Of a DNA stretch of 64,000 nt, positions 30,795-38,676 are shown piece after piece. Origin of the DNA: Alphaproteobacteria bacterium (GTDB lineage Bacteria; Myxococcota_A; UBA796; GCA-2862545); assembly GCA_020632915.1 (NCBI GenBank), contig JACKEP010000015.1, positions 70,473 through 134,472 of the forward strand, in the 5' to 3' direction. Under the pieces are notes generated by a model. It made no database searches and was not told the origin of the DNA. It saw only the letters and a program-made list of their open reading frames with translations. Made by a program: the position numbers and the translations under genes. The stretch's first letter is position 1. Every line of letters begins with the position of its first letter.

Positions 30795-32321
30795 ATGAAG
30801 AACGCCCGATCCGGGTTGTCCGTCCGCCTGGAAGACTTGTTCCGATCCCCGTTGATCACCAAGCAGGGGAAGGTGCTTGCCTTCTACGAGTTCGCGTCCT
30901 CCTACTACGCCTCTCAGGGGGGATGGGTGTTCCTTCCGGATGAAGGGGTCGCCCTGATCTGCGGGATCACGACCTCGAAGGGGAAGCCCAACGAGCCCGA
31001 GCTGCGAAAGCTCCGGGCGGCCCTGATCGACCGGGGTTTGCTTGAGGGTGAGCGCATCGACGCTGACCGCAGCAAGAAGAAGTACCGCCCGGTCAGCATC
31101 GACGAGAAGGAGAAGGTGGTCCCTCGGATGGGGGCGTCCGCAATCGCCTACATGAACAAGTGGTTCGGCGCGAACATGCGATGGGTGTCGTCGTATGACG
31201 CCACCGCCGAGGCCGTGGAGGACACCAAGGCCGAGCTGGAGCAGGCTGACCGCCTCCCGCTGGTCGGGGCCGACCCGGAGGGTGGGCCGTACCTGCGGGC
31301 CGCATGGTCGGTGCTGGAGCAGTGGCCGATCCTCCGAGACCTGACCCTCCCGAAGACCCGGGAGTTCTGGGCGACCTTCTACCCGAAGGCCGTTGCCGCC
31401 TGCCCGGCGTTGGCCGGGGTGCCCCGTGACTGGCGACCGATGGTTGGCCTCGTAGCTCTCGGGCAGATGCTCAAGGCTCGCCCCGAGGCGTCCCTCGCCA
31501 AGGTCCGGGATCCACGTCCGTGGCTGTGCGGTCGACTGAAGGACGCGGTGGCTTCGCACCACGTCCCGGACGTCGATGTCCTCCGCCTCGAACTGCAGGA
31601 CAGCGGGGACACCCTGTGGTCGCTCCGGCAGGTGCAGGTGGACACCCTTGATGGGCTGACGACCCCTGACCCTGACAGGGCCGGGTTCGATGCCCTGCTG
31701 GACGACGTGCTCGACGCCGAGGTGCACGTCGAGGACGACAACGAACCTGCCCAGGTCGAAGGCGACGACCTGTTCGACGACGATGACGACGAGGCCGTCG
31801 AAGGTCACGACATCGACCCCGAGGACGAGCTGGACGCCATCGTCGCGGCGCGGCAGGCCGAGGACCACGGTGTCCACATGGGCCCCTACAGGGCCCTCCA
31901 GGGGCGGCGGGACGCTCCGGTGGACCCTGACCCCGCCGACGCCGTGCGGCGTCCCCTGTCGGGCGACGTCATCTTCGCTGGCCGCGAGCCGTGGCGACTC
32001 GAGTGGTGCGCCGACATCGAGCGTCGGGAGGACGGGGGAGGGTGGTACCGCCTGTACCGTCGGCAGGACGGCGACTGGGTCGACCTGGGACGCAAGGCCG
32101 AGTTCGATCCTGCGTCCCGCATCCGCCACCTGTCCCCGCACCGGGAGGTCGAGGCCACGATCCGGTACGTCCACGAGGGGACGCTGTCGGCTGACGGCGC
32201 GGCGTACGACCTTGAGCAGCTCGGGTGCAGGCTGGTCGAGGCCAAGCCCGAGGCGACGGACTCGGACCCGTGGTACGGATACGCGAACGTCGATGACCTG
32301 CTGGACGGTCTCGGGGTGTAG
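30795..32321 (+). CDS. Candidate phage replication initiator
   Basis: A 508-residue protein. ATG at 30795 follows GAGAGG; the frame is open upstream but without a ribosome site. Residues 15 to 85 look like a winged helix (VLAFYEFASSYYASQGGWVFLPDEGVALICG, then ELRKLRAALIDRGLLEGERI), as in replication initiators and phage O-type proteins. The middle is helical, and around residue 320 there is a strongly acidic stretch (DDLFDDDDDEAVEGHD). The C-terminal 150 residues are a beta-rich unknown domain. Iteron-like repeats and a palindrome lie just upstream. No helicase, primase or polymerase motif is present, so it would recruit host proteins. Function inferred from context. Confidence 0.45.
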   Translation: MKNARSGLSVRLEDLFRSPLITKQGKVLAFYEFASSYYASQGGWVFLPDEGVALICGITTSKGKPNEPELRKLRAALIDRGLLEGERIDADRSKKKYRPVSIDEKEKVVPRMGASAIAYMNKWFGANMRWVSSYDATAEAVEDTKAELEQADRLPLVGADPEGGPYLRAAWSVLEQWPILRDLTLPKTREFWATFYPKAVAACPALAGVPRDWRPMVGLVALGQMLKARPEASLAKVRDPRPWLCGRLKDAVASHHVPDVDVLRLELQDSGDTLWSLRQVQVDTLDGLTTPDPDRAGFDALLDDVLDAEVHVEDDNEPAQVEGDDLFDDDDDEAVEGHDIDPEDELDAIVAARQAEDHGVHMGPYRALQGRRDAPVDPDPADAVRRPLSGDVIFAGREPWRLEWCADIERREDGGGWYRLYRRQDGDWVDLGRKAEFDPASRIRHLSPHREVEATIRYVHEGTLSADGAAYDLEQLGCRLVEAKPEATDSDPWYGYANVDDLLDGLGV

Positions 32322-32373
32322 CCGCGTCCCGCACCTGCGCCTCGTCCACGGTGGGGGTGGGTGAGGGCGTGCG

Positions 32374-32868
32374 TCAGGAGGGCTTGGCCATCTTGACCTG
32401 TCTCTCCCACGCGGAGATGATGTGGTCGGCGAGTTCGCTGTTGCTTTCCGAGTCGGCAGCAAACGGGCGTTCCTCGGTGTGGACCTCAAAGTCGTTCGTG
32501 GTGGTGCGCACCACCTTCGCCGAGGCGTACAGCGTTTCGACGTGGTTTCCGCTTCGATCCTCTACGACAAGCAACCACTTCAGGCCCCCTTCACGCTTCG
32601 GACCCACGAGGTCGAGGGCGTCAGCCACCTCGGAAAAGGAGAGACCTGGAGGCTGGAGATCAAGCGGAAAAGGGGGCGGCGAGGCGACGCCGTCGACCTC
32701 GTAGCGGAGCTTCCCATCACCATCGTCGAGTCGTAGCGACAGTTTGCTCAAGAGGCTGTTGTGCACGCCAAGCAGCAACGCGCCGAGTCGGCGTCGGTGC
32801 TGTTGCTCCAGCTCCCGCTTGTCGGCTTGGTTCTTCACGCACGCTGCGTAGAAGTCGTAGTACTTCAT
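32374..32868 (-). CDS. Hypothetical protein, opposite strand (moron-like)
   Basis: A 164-residue protein on the strand opposite to the replication and late genes. The start at 32868 (MKYYDFYAACVKNQADKREL) follows AGAGGTG; the frame continues upstream without signal. It is mixed alpha/beta, with a conserved-looking WLLVVEDRSGNHVETLYASAKV segment and less extreme third-position GC than its neighbours. Its position and strand suggest an independently expressed accessory gene. No family recognised. Confidence 0.5.
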   Translation of the reverse strand: MKYYDFYAACVKNQADKRELEQQHRRRLGALLLGVHNSLLSKLSLRLDDGDGKLRYEVDGVASPPPFPLDLQPPGLSFSEVADALDLVGPKREGGLKWLLVVEDRSGNHVETLYASAKVVRTTTNDFEVHTEERPFAADSESNSELADHIISAWERQVKMAKPS

Positions 32869-33048
32869 CACGACACCTCTCGATGTGCGGCTGTGTGGGA
32901 GGGGCCGCAACGGGAGCAACCTAGCCAGCCTTCCGCCGTTCCGGAGAGCGACGGCGCTGGATTTCCGTCCGACAAGCGACGATCCGGCTGGGGGGCCCGT
33001 TCAACCTCGATCACGGGTACGTTCCTCCACCTCCGAAGGACGGACCCC

Positions 33049-33444
33049 ATGGACCACGTCGGCCTGCTCATCATCGAATCCATCGCCGCCCGACAGGGCA
33101 CGACACCCGACGATCTCGTCACCCGGTGGGCCCTCGACAGGTGGGCCGCCGAATGCCACCGCGCGGGGGCCGCTGGCGAGCCCGTGCCGGTCCTGTTGCC
33201 GTCGGGGACCGGGACGTCGCCCGAGGCCGAACCCGCGCCCACGGCGCCTGTCAGGGCCCCTGACACCACCCTGCGTGACCTGGTGCTCGACGCCGCTGGG
33301 GCGATGTCTGTGCCGTTCGCAAGCAGGGCGATCGTGCAGGCCGTAGACGCCGTCACCGACGTCGACGAGGTCCACGCCATCCTCACGGAGGTGGGGTGGC
33401 CACACCGCGAGCAGGGGAAGCACACGGTGTGGCAGCCTCGGTAG
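33049..33444 (+). CDS. Hypothetical phage protein with winged-helix-like C-terminus
   Basis: A 131-residue protein. ATG at 33049 follows AAGGA. The N-terminal 45 residues are helical (MDHVGLLIIESIAARQGTTPDDL), followed by a Pro/Ala linker. The C-terminal 60 residues (FASRAIVQAVDAVTDVDEVHAILTEVGWPHREQGKHTVW) look like a small winged helix with a wing, of the type seen in phage regulators. It is transcribed rightward between two leftward accessory genes. Confidence 0.5.
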   Translation: MDHVGLLIIESIAARQGTTPDDLVTRWALDRWAAECHRAGAAGEPVPVLLPSGTGTSPEAEPAPTAPVRAPDTTLRDLVLDAAGAMSVPFASRAIVQAVDAVTDVDEVHAILTEVGWPHREQGKHTVWQPR

Positions 33445-33457
33445 GGCAGGGGGCGTT

Positions 33458-34648
33458 TTACCGCTCGGGGTCGATCTCGTTTCTCATGATCTTCTCCACG
33501 AGCTGCTTTACCTCGCGCATGTCGGGTGACACACCCATTGACATTCGAGGGTTGAAGAACGCTTGGGTGGCTCTCGCCGCCAGCAAACCGACATGCTCTT
33601 GCTCGACGAACTCATGCCCGTCGGCGCGAAGCTCGGAGAACACCTCGCCGACCGAAGATTCGATGGCGATGTCTTGCATCGCTTCGTGTTGAACGCGATG
33701 CCCCACTTCTTGTATCCACGTGTTGACTTCACGGTCGAAGGTGCTTTTCCAATCCGGGTCGTTCGACATCGTGGCGTGCTTCGGATTCCGAACATTGTGT
33801 TCAGGAATCTGCGGGTCAACGACGTGGACGATGCCACGAAAGTTGTCGCCGAGGTCTGGAAAACGGACTCGATAGGGGAAGAACCCGAAGGCAACGAAGG
33901 CCGCTTCCCAGCAGCCAGCTCGTCGGACGACCAACAGGCAGTGTTGTCCCGGCTTGGCATCACAGACCTGTCTGTACCAATTCCAACTGCTCGGCTCGAA
34001 ACTGAACTCCCAATCCAAGTTCGATCCTTGGATGAACTCAACCAGGGGCCTTGCCTCGGTGGACCCCGTCAGTGCCCGCTCCCTACGGGCGGCCGCCATC
34101 CCCATCTTGGCTACCGAACGAAACTGCGCCGGCCCGCCGAGGGAGAGCTTTGGGCGGATGACACCATCGCTGATCGGCGTTTCGACTGGTTGCATTGCCA
34201 TGTCGGCCAATGCGGATGCGTCGAGCCCTCGACGACGCAGCGACGCAGCGATCACCTTTGCGAAAACGAGCGGGTCGTACCTGGCGAGTCGAAAGTTCTC
34301 TACTTCGGCACCGAACCGCAGAGAAATGCTGTACGGTTTGGCTACGTGCTTCAGACCGCCAAACGTCATCCTTGATTGTGTGCCAGTCAGCGTGTCCATC
34401 ACGTCAATGTCGGCGACACGCTTCCACTCCTTGTTCTTCCGTTCGCCAGTCTTGCTGCCGCATATCAACGAAAGAGGGCGGAAGGCTGTCTCTAGTTCAG
34501 CATCGATGCTATGGCCGAACCGGACGTTGCACGTTTCGCAAAGTAGGCCTCGGACCGTCTTTGTTCCTCCGAGCGACTTGAGCACAATGTGTTCGGCGGA
34601 AGTCGCGGGACGCGCATTGCAGAATGGACACGTGGGATACAGCTTCAC
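33458..34648 (-). CDS. HNH_5-type endonuclease-like protein (moron)
   Basis: A 396-residue protein. GTG at 34648 sits eight bases after GGGGAGG. The N-terminus has the HNH_5 pattern: CPFC (residues 7-10), SAEHIVLKSLGG (17-28) and CETCNVRFGHSID (37 onward), giving two CxxC metal pairs and the catalytic His region of a treble-clef HNH nuclease. The remaining 340 residues are unrecognised and may set target choice. It is transcribed against the phage genes, and its base composition is lower in GC with mixed codon use, which suggests separate acquisition. Proteins of this layout occur in defence islands and phages; a role in defence against other phages is plausible but unproven. Confidence 0.6.
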   Translation of the reverse strand: MKLYPTCPFCNARPATSAEHIVLKSLGGTKTVRGLLCETCNVRFGHSIDAELETAFRPLSLICGSKTGERKNKEWKRVADIDVMDTLTGTQSRMTFGGLKHVAKPYSISLRFGAEVENFRLARYDPLVFAKVIAASLRRRGLDASALADMAMQPVETPISDGVIRPKLSLGGPAQFRSVAKMGMAAARRERALTGSTEARPLVEFIQGSNLDWEFSFEPSSWNWYRQVCDAKPGQHCLLVVRRAGCWEAAFVAFGFFPYRVRFPDLGDNFRGIVHVVDPQIPEHNVRNPKHATMSNDPDWKSTFDREVNTWIQEVGHRVQHEAMQDIAIESSVGEVFSELRADGHEFVEQEHVGLLAARATQAFFNPRMSMGVSPDMREVKQLVEKIMRNEIDPER

Positions 34649-34795
34649 TGGATAGCCTCCCCTGCTTCGCAGTTTGGAAGCAGGTAGTCCGCGAAGGATA
34701 GGGGCGCACGGCACGGCACGCCCGAAATCCCAATAGTTGTCCTATATCCGGCTCTATGGGTGTAGGGCCGGCCTCACGTCGCGCTGTTGGGCGAG

Positions 34796-34809
34796 TTCAA
34801 CGTTGAACC
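34796..34809. repeat. 14-bp palindrome, copy 2
   Basis: GTTCAACGTTGAAC, 46 bp upstream of the ATG at 34856 of the HTH gene, in the position of an operator or promoter element. Confidence 0.85.
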
Positions 34810-34855
34810 CGCCCCGATCCAAACCCAGGAGGCCGGTCCCTACACGCATCCAGCC

Positions 34856-35248
34856 ATGCAGATCCGAGACCGCATCGACGAGGCCGACAAGACGGCCCAG
34901 CTCGTCGCCCACCTGATCGACATCTACCCAGCCGAGGCCACCTTCCAGCAGCTGGGTCAGGTGGTGGGGCACAAGGCCCAGCAGCGCATCCGTGACGCCC
35001 GCCGAGAGGGCTGGGACATCCGCACCCGGATGTCGGGCAAGGTGTCCCGCTACCGTCTGGCGTCGCTCGACCGTCGACCTGCACTCGCTGCTGCCAAGAC
35101 CGCTGACGTCGGCGTCCGGGTGGTGCTCCGTGGGGACGGGTCGGTCGAGGTGCGCCCGTACAGCGATTGCACCGACCCGGAGGGGTCGTCCGAGCTTGCC
35201 GAGCACCTGCGCCCCCACGTCGCCGCCTGGCTCGCTGGCCGTGGGTAG
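34856..35248 (+). CDS. Small HTH_39-like phage DNA-binding protein
   Basis: A 130-residue protein. The start at 34856 (MQIRDRIDEADKTAQLVAHL) is preferred over an ATG at 34787 that would overlap the palindrome. The segment ATFQQLGQVVGHKAQQRIRDARREGWDIRTR followed by VSRYRL matches the helix-turn-helix type common in phages (HTH_39-like), which ends in RIxxLRxxGxxI and a short wing. A C-terminal beta segment follows. It begins the rightward block leading to terminase. With a palindrome in its upstream region it is the best candidate for the factor that binds the 14-bp palindromes, but this is inference. Confidence 0.55.
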   Translation: MQIRDRIDEADKTAQLVAHLIDIYPAEATFQQLGQVVGHKAQQRIRDARREGWDIRTRMSGKVSRYRLASLDRRPALAAAKTADVGVRVVLRGDGSVEVRPYSDCTDPEGSSELAEHLRPHVAAWLAGRG

Positions 35249-35257
35249 CGTCGCAGG

Positions 35258-35806
35258 ATGACTATCGAGTGCACCACCCTGTCGCTGTTCGGCGTCGTCG
35301 AGCCCGAGGTCTCGACGTCGTCCCCGTGCGCACGGACCGACGTCCCTGACGACATCGCTCGGTACCTGCCCGGCGCGGTCGCCCGCAAGGTAGGCCAGAT
35401 GCCCCGGCAGCTCGCCACCCTGCGAGCACTCGGCTGGACCCGAGAGGAGGTCGAGGCGGAGTGCGTGGCCACCTGCGTGACCCGGATGGCTTCGCCTCGG
35501 TCGAGGTACGACCCAGCACGTGGCGACCTGGGTGGGTGGGTGTACACCGTGTGTCGATCGCGGGTTTCGAACCTGATCAACCGGTCGCCCGACCCTACGA
35601 CGGGTGGAGCCCGAGACGTTGGCGAAGGCCTCGTGGCCCACGCGGACCCCTGGGTCGCCCTTGAGGATTGGGGCAGCACCCGCAATCGAGGGGCGATGGG
35701 GCGCCGTGCCACACCGCCGGCCGTGGACCGTCCGCCACGGACGCCACCACCGGCCGTGGTCCGGCGCCGTCGGGGCGACCCAGGCGACGACGAGCGGTCC
35801 CGGTAG
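35258..35806 (+). CDS. Sigma-factor-region-2-like phage protein
   Basis: A 182-residue protein. Residues 60 to 110 (TREEVEAECVATCVTRMASPRSRYDPARGDLGGWVYTVCRSRVSNLINR) resemble region 2 of sigma-70-type factors, where YDPxRGxxxxWxxxxxRxRxxxxxxR binds core polymerase and the -10 element. No region 4 is visible; the C-terminus is Arg/Pro-rich. It lies just before the structural genes and its stop codon is inside the first copy of the late repeat. A late-gene activator is a reasonable idea. It could also be a small terminase-like or unrelated HTH protein. Confidence 0.45.
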   Translation: MTIECTTLSLFGVVEPEVSTSSPCARTDVPDDIARYLPGAVARKVGQMPRQLATLRALGWTREEVEAECVATCVTRMASPRSRYDPARGDLGGWVYTVCRSRVSNLINRSPDPTTGGARDVGEGLVAHADPWVALEDWGSTRNRGAMGRRATPPAVDRPPRTPPPAVVRRRRGDPGDDERSR

Positions 35807-35808
35807 GT
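35794..35808 (+). repeat. Late repeat, copy 1
   Basis: GCGGTCCCGGTAGGT, one base different from the consensus. It contains the TAG stop of the sigma-like gene and lies 131 bp before the small terminase start. Confidence 0.75.
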
Positions 35809-35900
35809 GCATTGAGGCGGTGAGGGGTCATCACTATCCAGTGTGATCTCAGCCAGTAGTACCCGGGCTCCCCCCCTCTCGACCTTCACGCACGAACGAA

Positions 35901-35925
35901 CCGGCATTTTCGAGAAAACGGCCGG
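35901..35925. promoter_or_regulatory. Hairpin before the terminase genes
   Basis: CCGG and CCGG flank TTTTC-GA-GAAAA, forming an interrupted stem 15 bp upstream of the small terminase ATG. It may affect late transcription or be part of the packaging site; no further evidence. Confidence 0.35.
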
Positions 35926-35939
35926 TGGGGGGCTCAATA

Positions 35940-36425
35940 ATGGCAGTACGCCGGACCGATCGCGAACGCGAGATTGATGCCGAGATTGCCGAGTACGAGA
36001 CGATCAAGGCGACGTCCAAGGGCGACACCGCCAAGATCAAGGCGTTGGAAGCCATCTCCCGGCTGCGTCAGGAGAGGGAGCGGATCCGGTCGATTCGACT
36101 TGCCGAGGGCGAATCCGACGAGGTCGCCAAGATCGACAGGTACCGGCGTATTGCCCTGCGTGAGGGCAGCTACGGGCCCGCGGCCAAGCTGTTGGAGTTG
36201 GCCAACTCCCTCCGCACCCAGCTCGCCGCATCCGAGGCCGAGCGTGCAGCGGCCGAGATGACCGACCTGTCCGTGGAGGAGTTGGTCGGAATCATCGTCT
36301 CCGCCATTGAGGAGATCCCCCTCGAATACGTCGGTGTGATCGCTGAGGCCGTGGGCGAGCGCCTGGGCGAGGAGGCCATGGCCGCCGACTACGCCGAGGC
36401 GTACCCGGTGCCTGCCGAGGGGTGA
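35940..36425 (+). CDS. Candidate small terminase subunit
   Basis: A 161-residue, highly charged, helical protein (MAVRRTDREREIDAEIAEYETIKATS; coiled-coil stretch around residues 5-60). Small terminases recognise packaging sites and bring the large subunit to DNA. The call rests mostly on position directly before the large subunit gene (three bases apart), length and charge. ATG at 35940 is preferred to an upstream GTG at 35925. No clear HTH is seen at the N-terminus, so a different packaging accessory role is possible. Confidence 0.5.
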   Translation: MAVRRTDREREIDAEIAEYETIKATSKGDTAKIKALEAISRLRQERERIRSIRLAEGESDEVAKIDRYRRIALREGSYGPAAKLLELANSLRTQLAASEAERAAAEMTDLSVEELVGIIVSAIEEIPLEYVGVIAEAVGERLGEEAMAADYAEAYPVPAEG

Positions 36426-36428
36426 TCG

Positions 36429-37892
36429 GTGGTCGCCGCCGATCGGTACATCGGCCTTCGCCGTGCCGCGCGGGCCAGCCGCGAGCTGGCCACGGTCACG
36501 GCCGCCGACCGCCTGTCGGCCATGGACTGGCTGCCACACCAGCAGGCGTACCTGGAGTCTGCCGCAGAGCACCGCTGGCGCCTGCTGCGGACCGGCAATC
36601 GGCTCGGCAAGACGACGGTTCTAGCTGCCGAATCGATCTACTACGCCCTCGGGGAGCACCCGTTCGATCCCCGCCCGCCGATCCGCGAGCAGTGGGCAAT
36701 CACCATCTCGTGGTCACAGAGTCTTGCCGTCCAACAGGCACTGTGGAGTCTGGCGCCCAAGTCGAGGTTGGCCCCAGGGCAATCGTACGACTTCCGGCGG
36801 GGATTCGGGTCGGCAAACCCGTCGTTGCTTTTCGACAATGGCAGCGTCATCCGGATCCGGACAACCAATCAGGGCAGTCTCAATCTCGCCGGATTCCAGG
36901 TGGGGCGGATCTGGTTTGATGAACCGCCGGCCCCGGAGGTCTGGGATGAGTGCGTCGCTCGTACCCGCACCGCAGGTGGGTTGATCGCTGCGAGCCTCAC
37001 GCCCGTAGGACGAGACTGCACGTTCCTCAGAGAGCTGGTCGACGCCGACAAGCTCTACGACGTGCACACGCCGATGACCCCCGAGGCGTTTGTGCACACC
37101 CGCTCGGGGAGAATCTACCGGACCGACGACGGGCGCGTCTGTAATGCCGCTTGGATCGAGGAGGTGGAGGCTGAGTGCCTACCGTACACGGTCCCCGTGC
37201 GTATCCACGGCGAGTGGGAATTCCGCCTACAGGGGGCGTTCTTCGGCGAGTTCGATCACGACCGACACGTTGGCCCGCCGCCCCGCAACCTCGATCTCGA
37301 CGTCTACCTGGGTATTGACCATGGGTACGCCCGTGGCAACGCCGCTGCAGTGCTCGTGGGGGTCGACCGCAGCACGATCACGGCGACCAGCTACCCCACG
37401 GTCTACGTGCTGGACGAGTCATGGGCGCCCGCCGTGACGACGCCCGAGGCCGATGCCGCCGGCATCCTCGCCATGCTGAGGCGGTGGGGTTGGTCCTGGG
37501 GCGATCTCCGAGCGGGCTGGGGAGACATCCCGACGCACGCAGGCGCCGGGAGAAAGGGCAACCTCGACGTCGAGGATGCCGTCCGGAGATCCCTGGGTTT
37601 GCGGTCCCGTGACGCCTTGTTCCCACGCCTCGCCACGGCCAAGCGGGGCAGGGGTGGCGCCGCTGGTCGAGGGGCCGTCGAGTACGGGTCGGGGTGGATT
37701 CATCGCCGAATGGTGTCCGATCAGTTTCGAGTTCACCCACATTGCACTCGACTGATCGAATCACTCGACAAGTGGCAGGGCGATCGGGACTCGGAGCACA
37801 AGCACCTGATCGACGCCCTCCGGTACGCCCTCACGGCGGCGATGCGTGGGTCATCCGGTGGCGGTGCTGCACGTCGGCTCGTGGTTCGCTAG
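36429..37892 (+). CDS. terL: Large terminase subunit (ATPase-nuclease)
   Basis: A 487-residue DNA-packaging motor. Walker A is RTGNRLGKTT near residue 55, Walker B RIWFDEPP near residue 160, and an ASLTP motif follows near residue 190 (coupling motif). The RNase-H-like nuclease domain has YLGIDHGY near residue 296 and HLIDALRYAL near the C-terminus, with its acidic metal ligands. It starts with GTG at 36429, directly after the small subunit gene. The leftward accessory cassette begins two bases after its stop. Confidence 0.93.
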   Translation: MVAADRYIGLRRAARASRELATVTAADRLSAMDWLPHQQAYLESAAEHRWRLLRTGNRLGKTTVLAAESIYYALGEHPFDPRPPIREQWAITISWSQSLAVQQALWSLAPKSRLAPGQSYDFRRGFGSANPSLLFDNGSVIRIRTTNQGSLNLAGFQVGRIWFDEPPAPEVWDECVARTRTAGGLIAASLTPVGRDCTFLRELVDADKLYDVHTPMTPEAFVHTRSGRIYRTDDGRVCNAAWIEEVEAECLPYTVPVRIHGEWEFRLQGAFFGEFDHDRHVGPPPRNLDLDVYLGIDHGYARGNAAAVLVGVDRSTITATSYPTVYVLDESWAPAVTTPEADAAGILAMLRRWGWSWGDLRAGWGDIPTHAGAGRKGNLDVEDAVRRSLGLRSRDALFPRLATAKRGRGGAAGRGAVEYGSGWIHRRMVSDQFRVHPHCTRLIESLDKWQGDRDSEHKHLIDALRYALTAAMRGSSGGGAARRLVVR

Positions 37893-37893
37893 C

Positions 37894-38658
37894 TCATTCC
37901 TCTGAGGCCGGCGGGTCGAGTAGAGGCCAGCGGATGCTCTCGGGTGCGGTCGCGAACGTCCTTGGCGCCTCGTCGAACCAAGCTGGTATTACACTGCGCG
38001 GCGCTAGGTGTATTCCCGTGACGCCGAAGAACATTCGCATGGCTAGGTTCTCAACCGCGTCTGAGATTGGAAACAGCTCATGGAACTGCGGGAACGGAGT
38101 CCTCCCGTGCATTATGGTGTTCCTGGTATCGATGAAGTTTCCTTCGTTGTCATCGTCCGCGTAGTCGTGCTGCGGGAACTCGCCAACAAGGTCGTCGATC
38201 GGCACCCCCAGATCGAACGCGGCACACCACAACGAGAACTTCAGGTTTGGCGAATGTCCCTTTTCCCATTGTGCCCACTGCGGGCGAGGAAGGCGCTTCC
38301 TAGCGTGCTTGCCGCCACGGCCCCAGAACAGTGGACTATCGACGTCCGCGAGTTGCCTCATTACCTTCAGGCCACCGTGATGGACCCAGTGTGCAACGAT
38401 GCACTCAACGGCCGAGAAACGGGCTAGGTAGGCAGGCTCCTCAGCTAGGTCTACTGCGTCGGCCAGAAACATGAGCGCGTCGCGAAGACGTCCGCTTCTG
38501 GGGATGTGGTCGTAGAACGAATACACCCAACCGGGGCCCCACCCCGCTACGTTGTGGCGACTGATGCAGGTGGTGGGCAGCGGAACTCGTCCAATGCGCA
38601 CCCAGCTTTCACCAGGCAGCCCATTCTGTTGTCGGCTTTCGAACCGTAGCTCGTACAC
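37894..38658 (-). CDS. HEPN-motif protein (moron, candidate defence RNase)
   Basis: A 254-residue protein on the strand opposite to the late genes. Near residue 179 it has NFIDTRNTIMHGRTPF, which holds the Rx4-6H motif (R179, H184) of HEPN ribonuclease domains, in the RNxxxHG form. Helices around it (DLGVPIDDLVGEF, ISDAVENLAMRMFFGV) fit a HEPN bundle. The first 100 residues are a different, beta-rich part (YELRFESRQQ), similar in layout to ApeA-type HEPN proteins. GTG start, weak ribosome site. Lower GC than late genes. HEPN proteins cleave RNA in abortive infection. The domain call is from motif and context, not from a search. Confidence 0.5.
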   Translation of the reverse strand: MYELRFESRQQNGLPGESWVRIGRVPLPTTCISRHNVAGWGPGWVYSFYDHIPRSGRLRDALMFLADAVDLAEEPAYLARFSAVECIVAHWVHHGGLKVMRQLADVDSPLFWGRGGKHARKRLPRPQWAQWEKGHSPNLKFSLWCAAFDLGVPIDDLVGEFPQHDYADDDNEGNFIDTRNTIMHGRTPFPQFHELFPISDAVENLAMRMFFGVTGIHLAPRSVIPAWFDEAPRTFATAPESIRWPLLDPPASEE

Positions 38659-38676
38659 CGATATTCTCTGTTGATA

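Noticed and set aside
30441..32489. A 682-codon minus-strand frame opposite the candidate replication gene
   Set aside because: No ribosome site or domain, shadow composition; the plus-strand frame has normal amino acid use and a good start.
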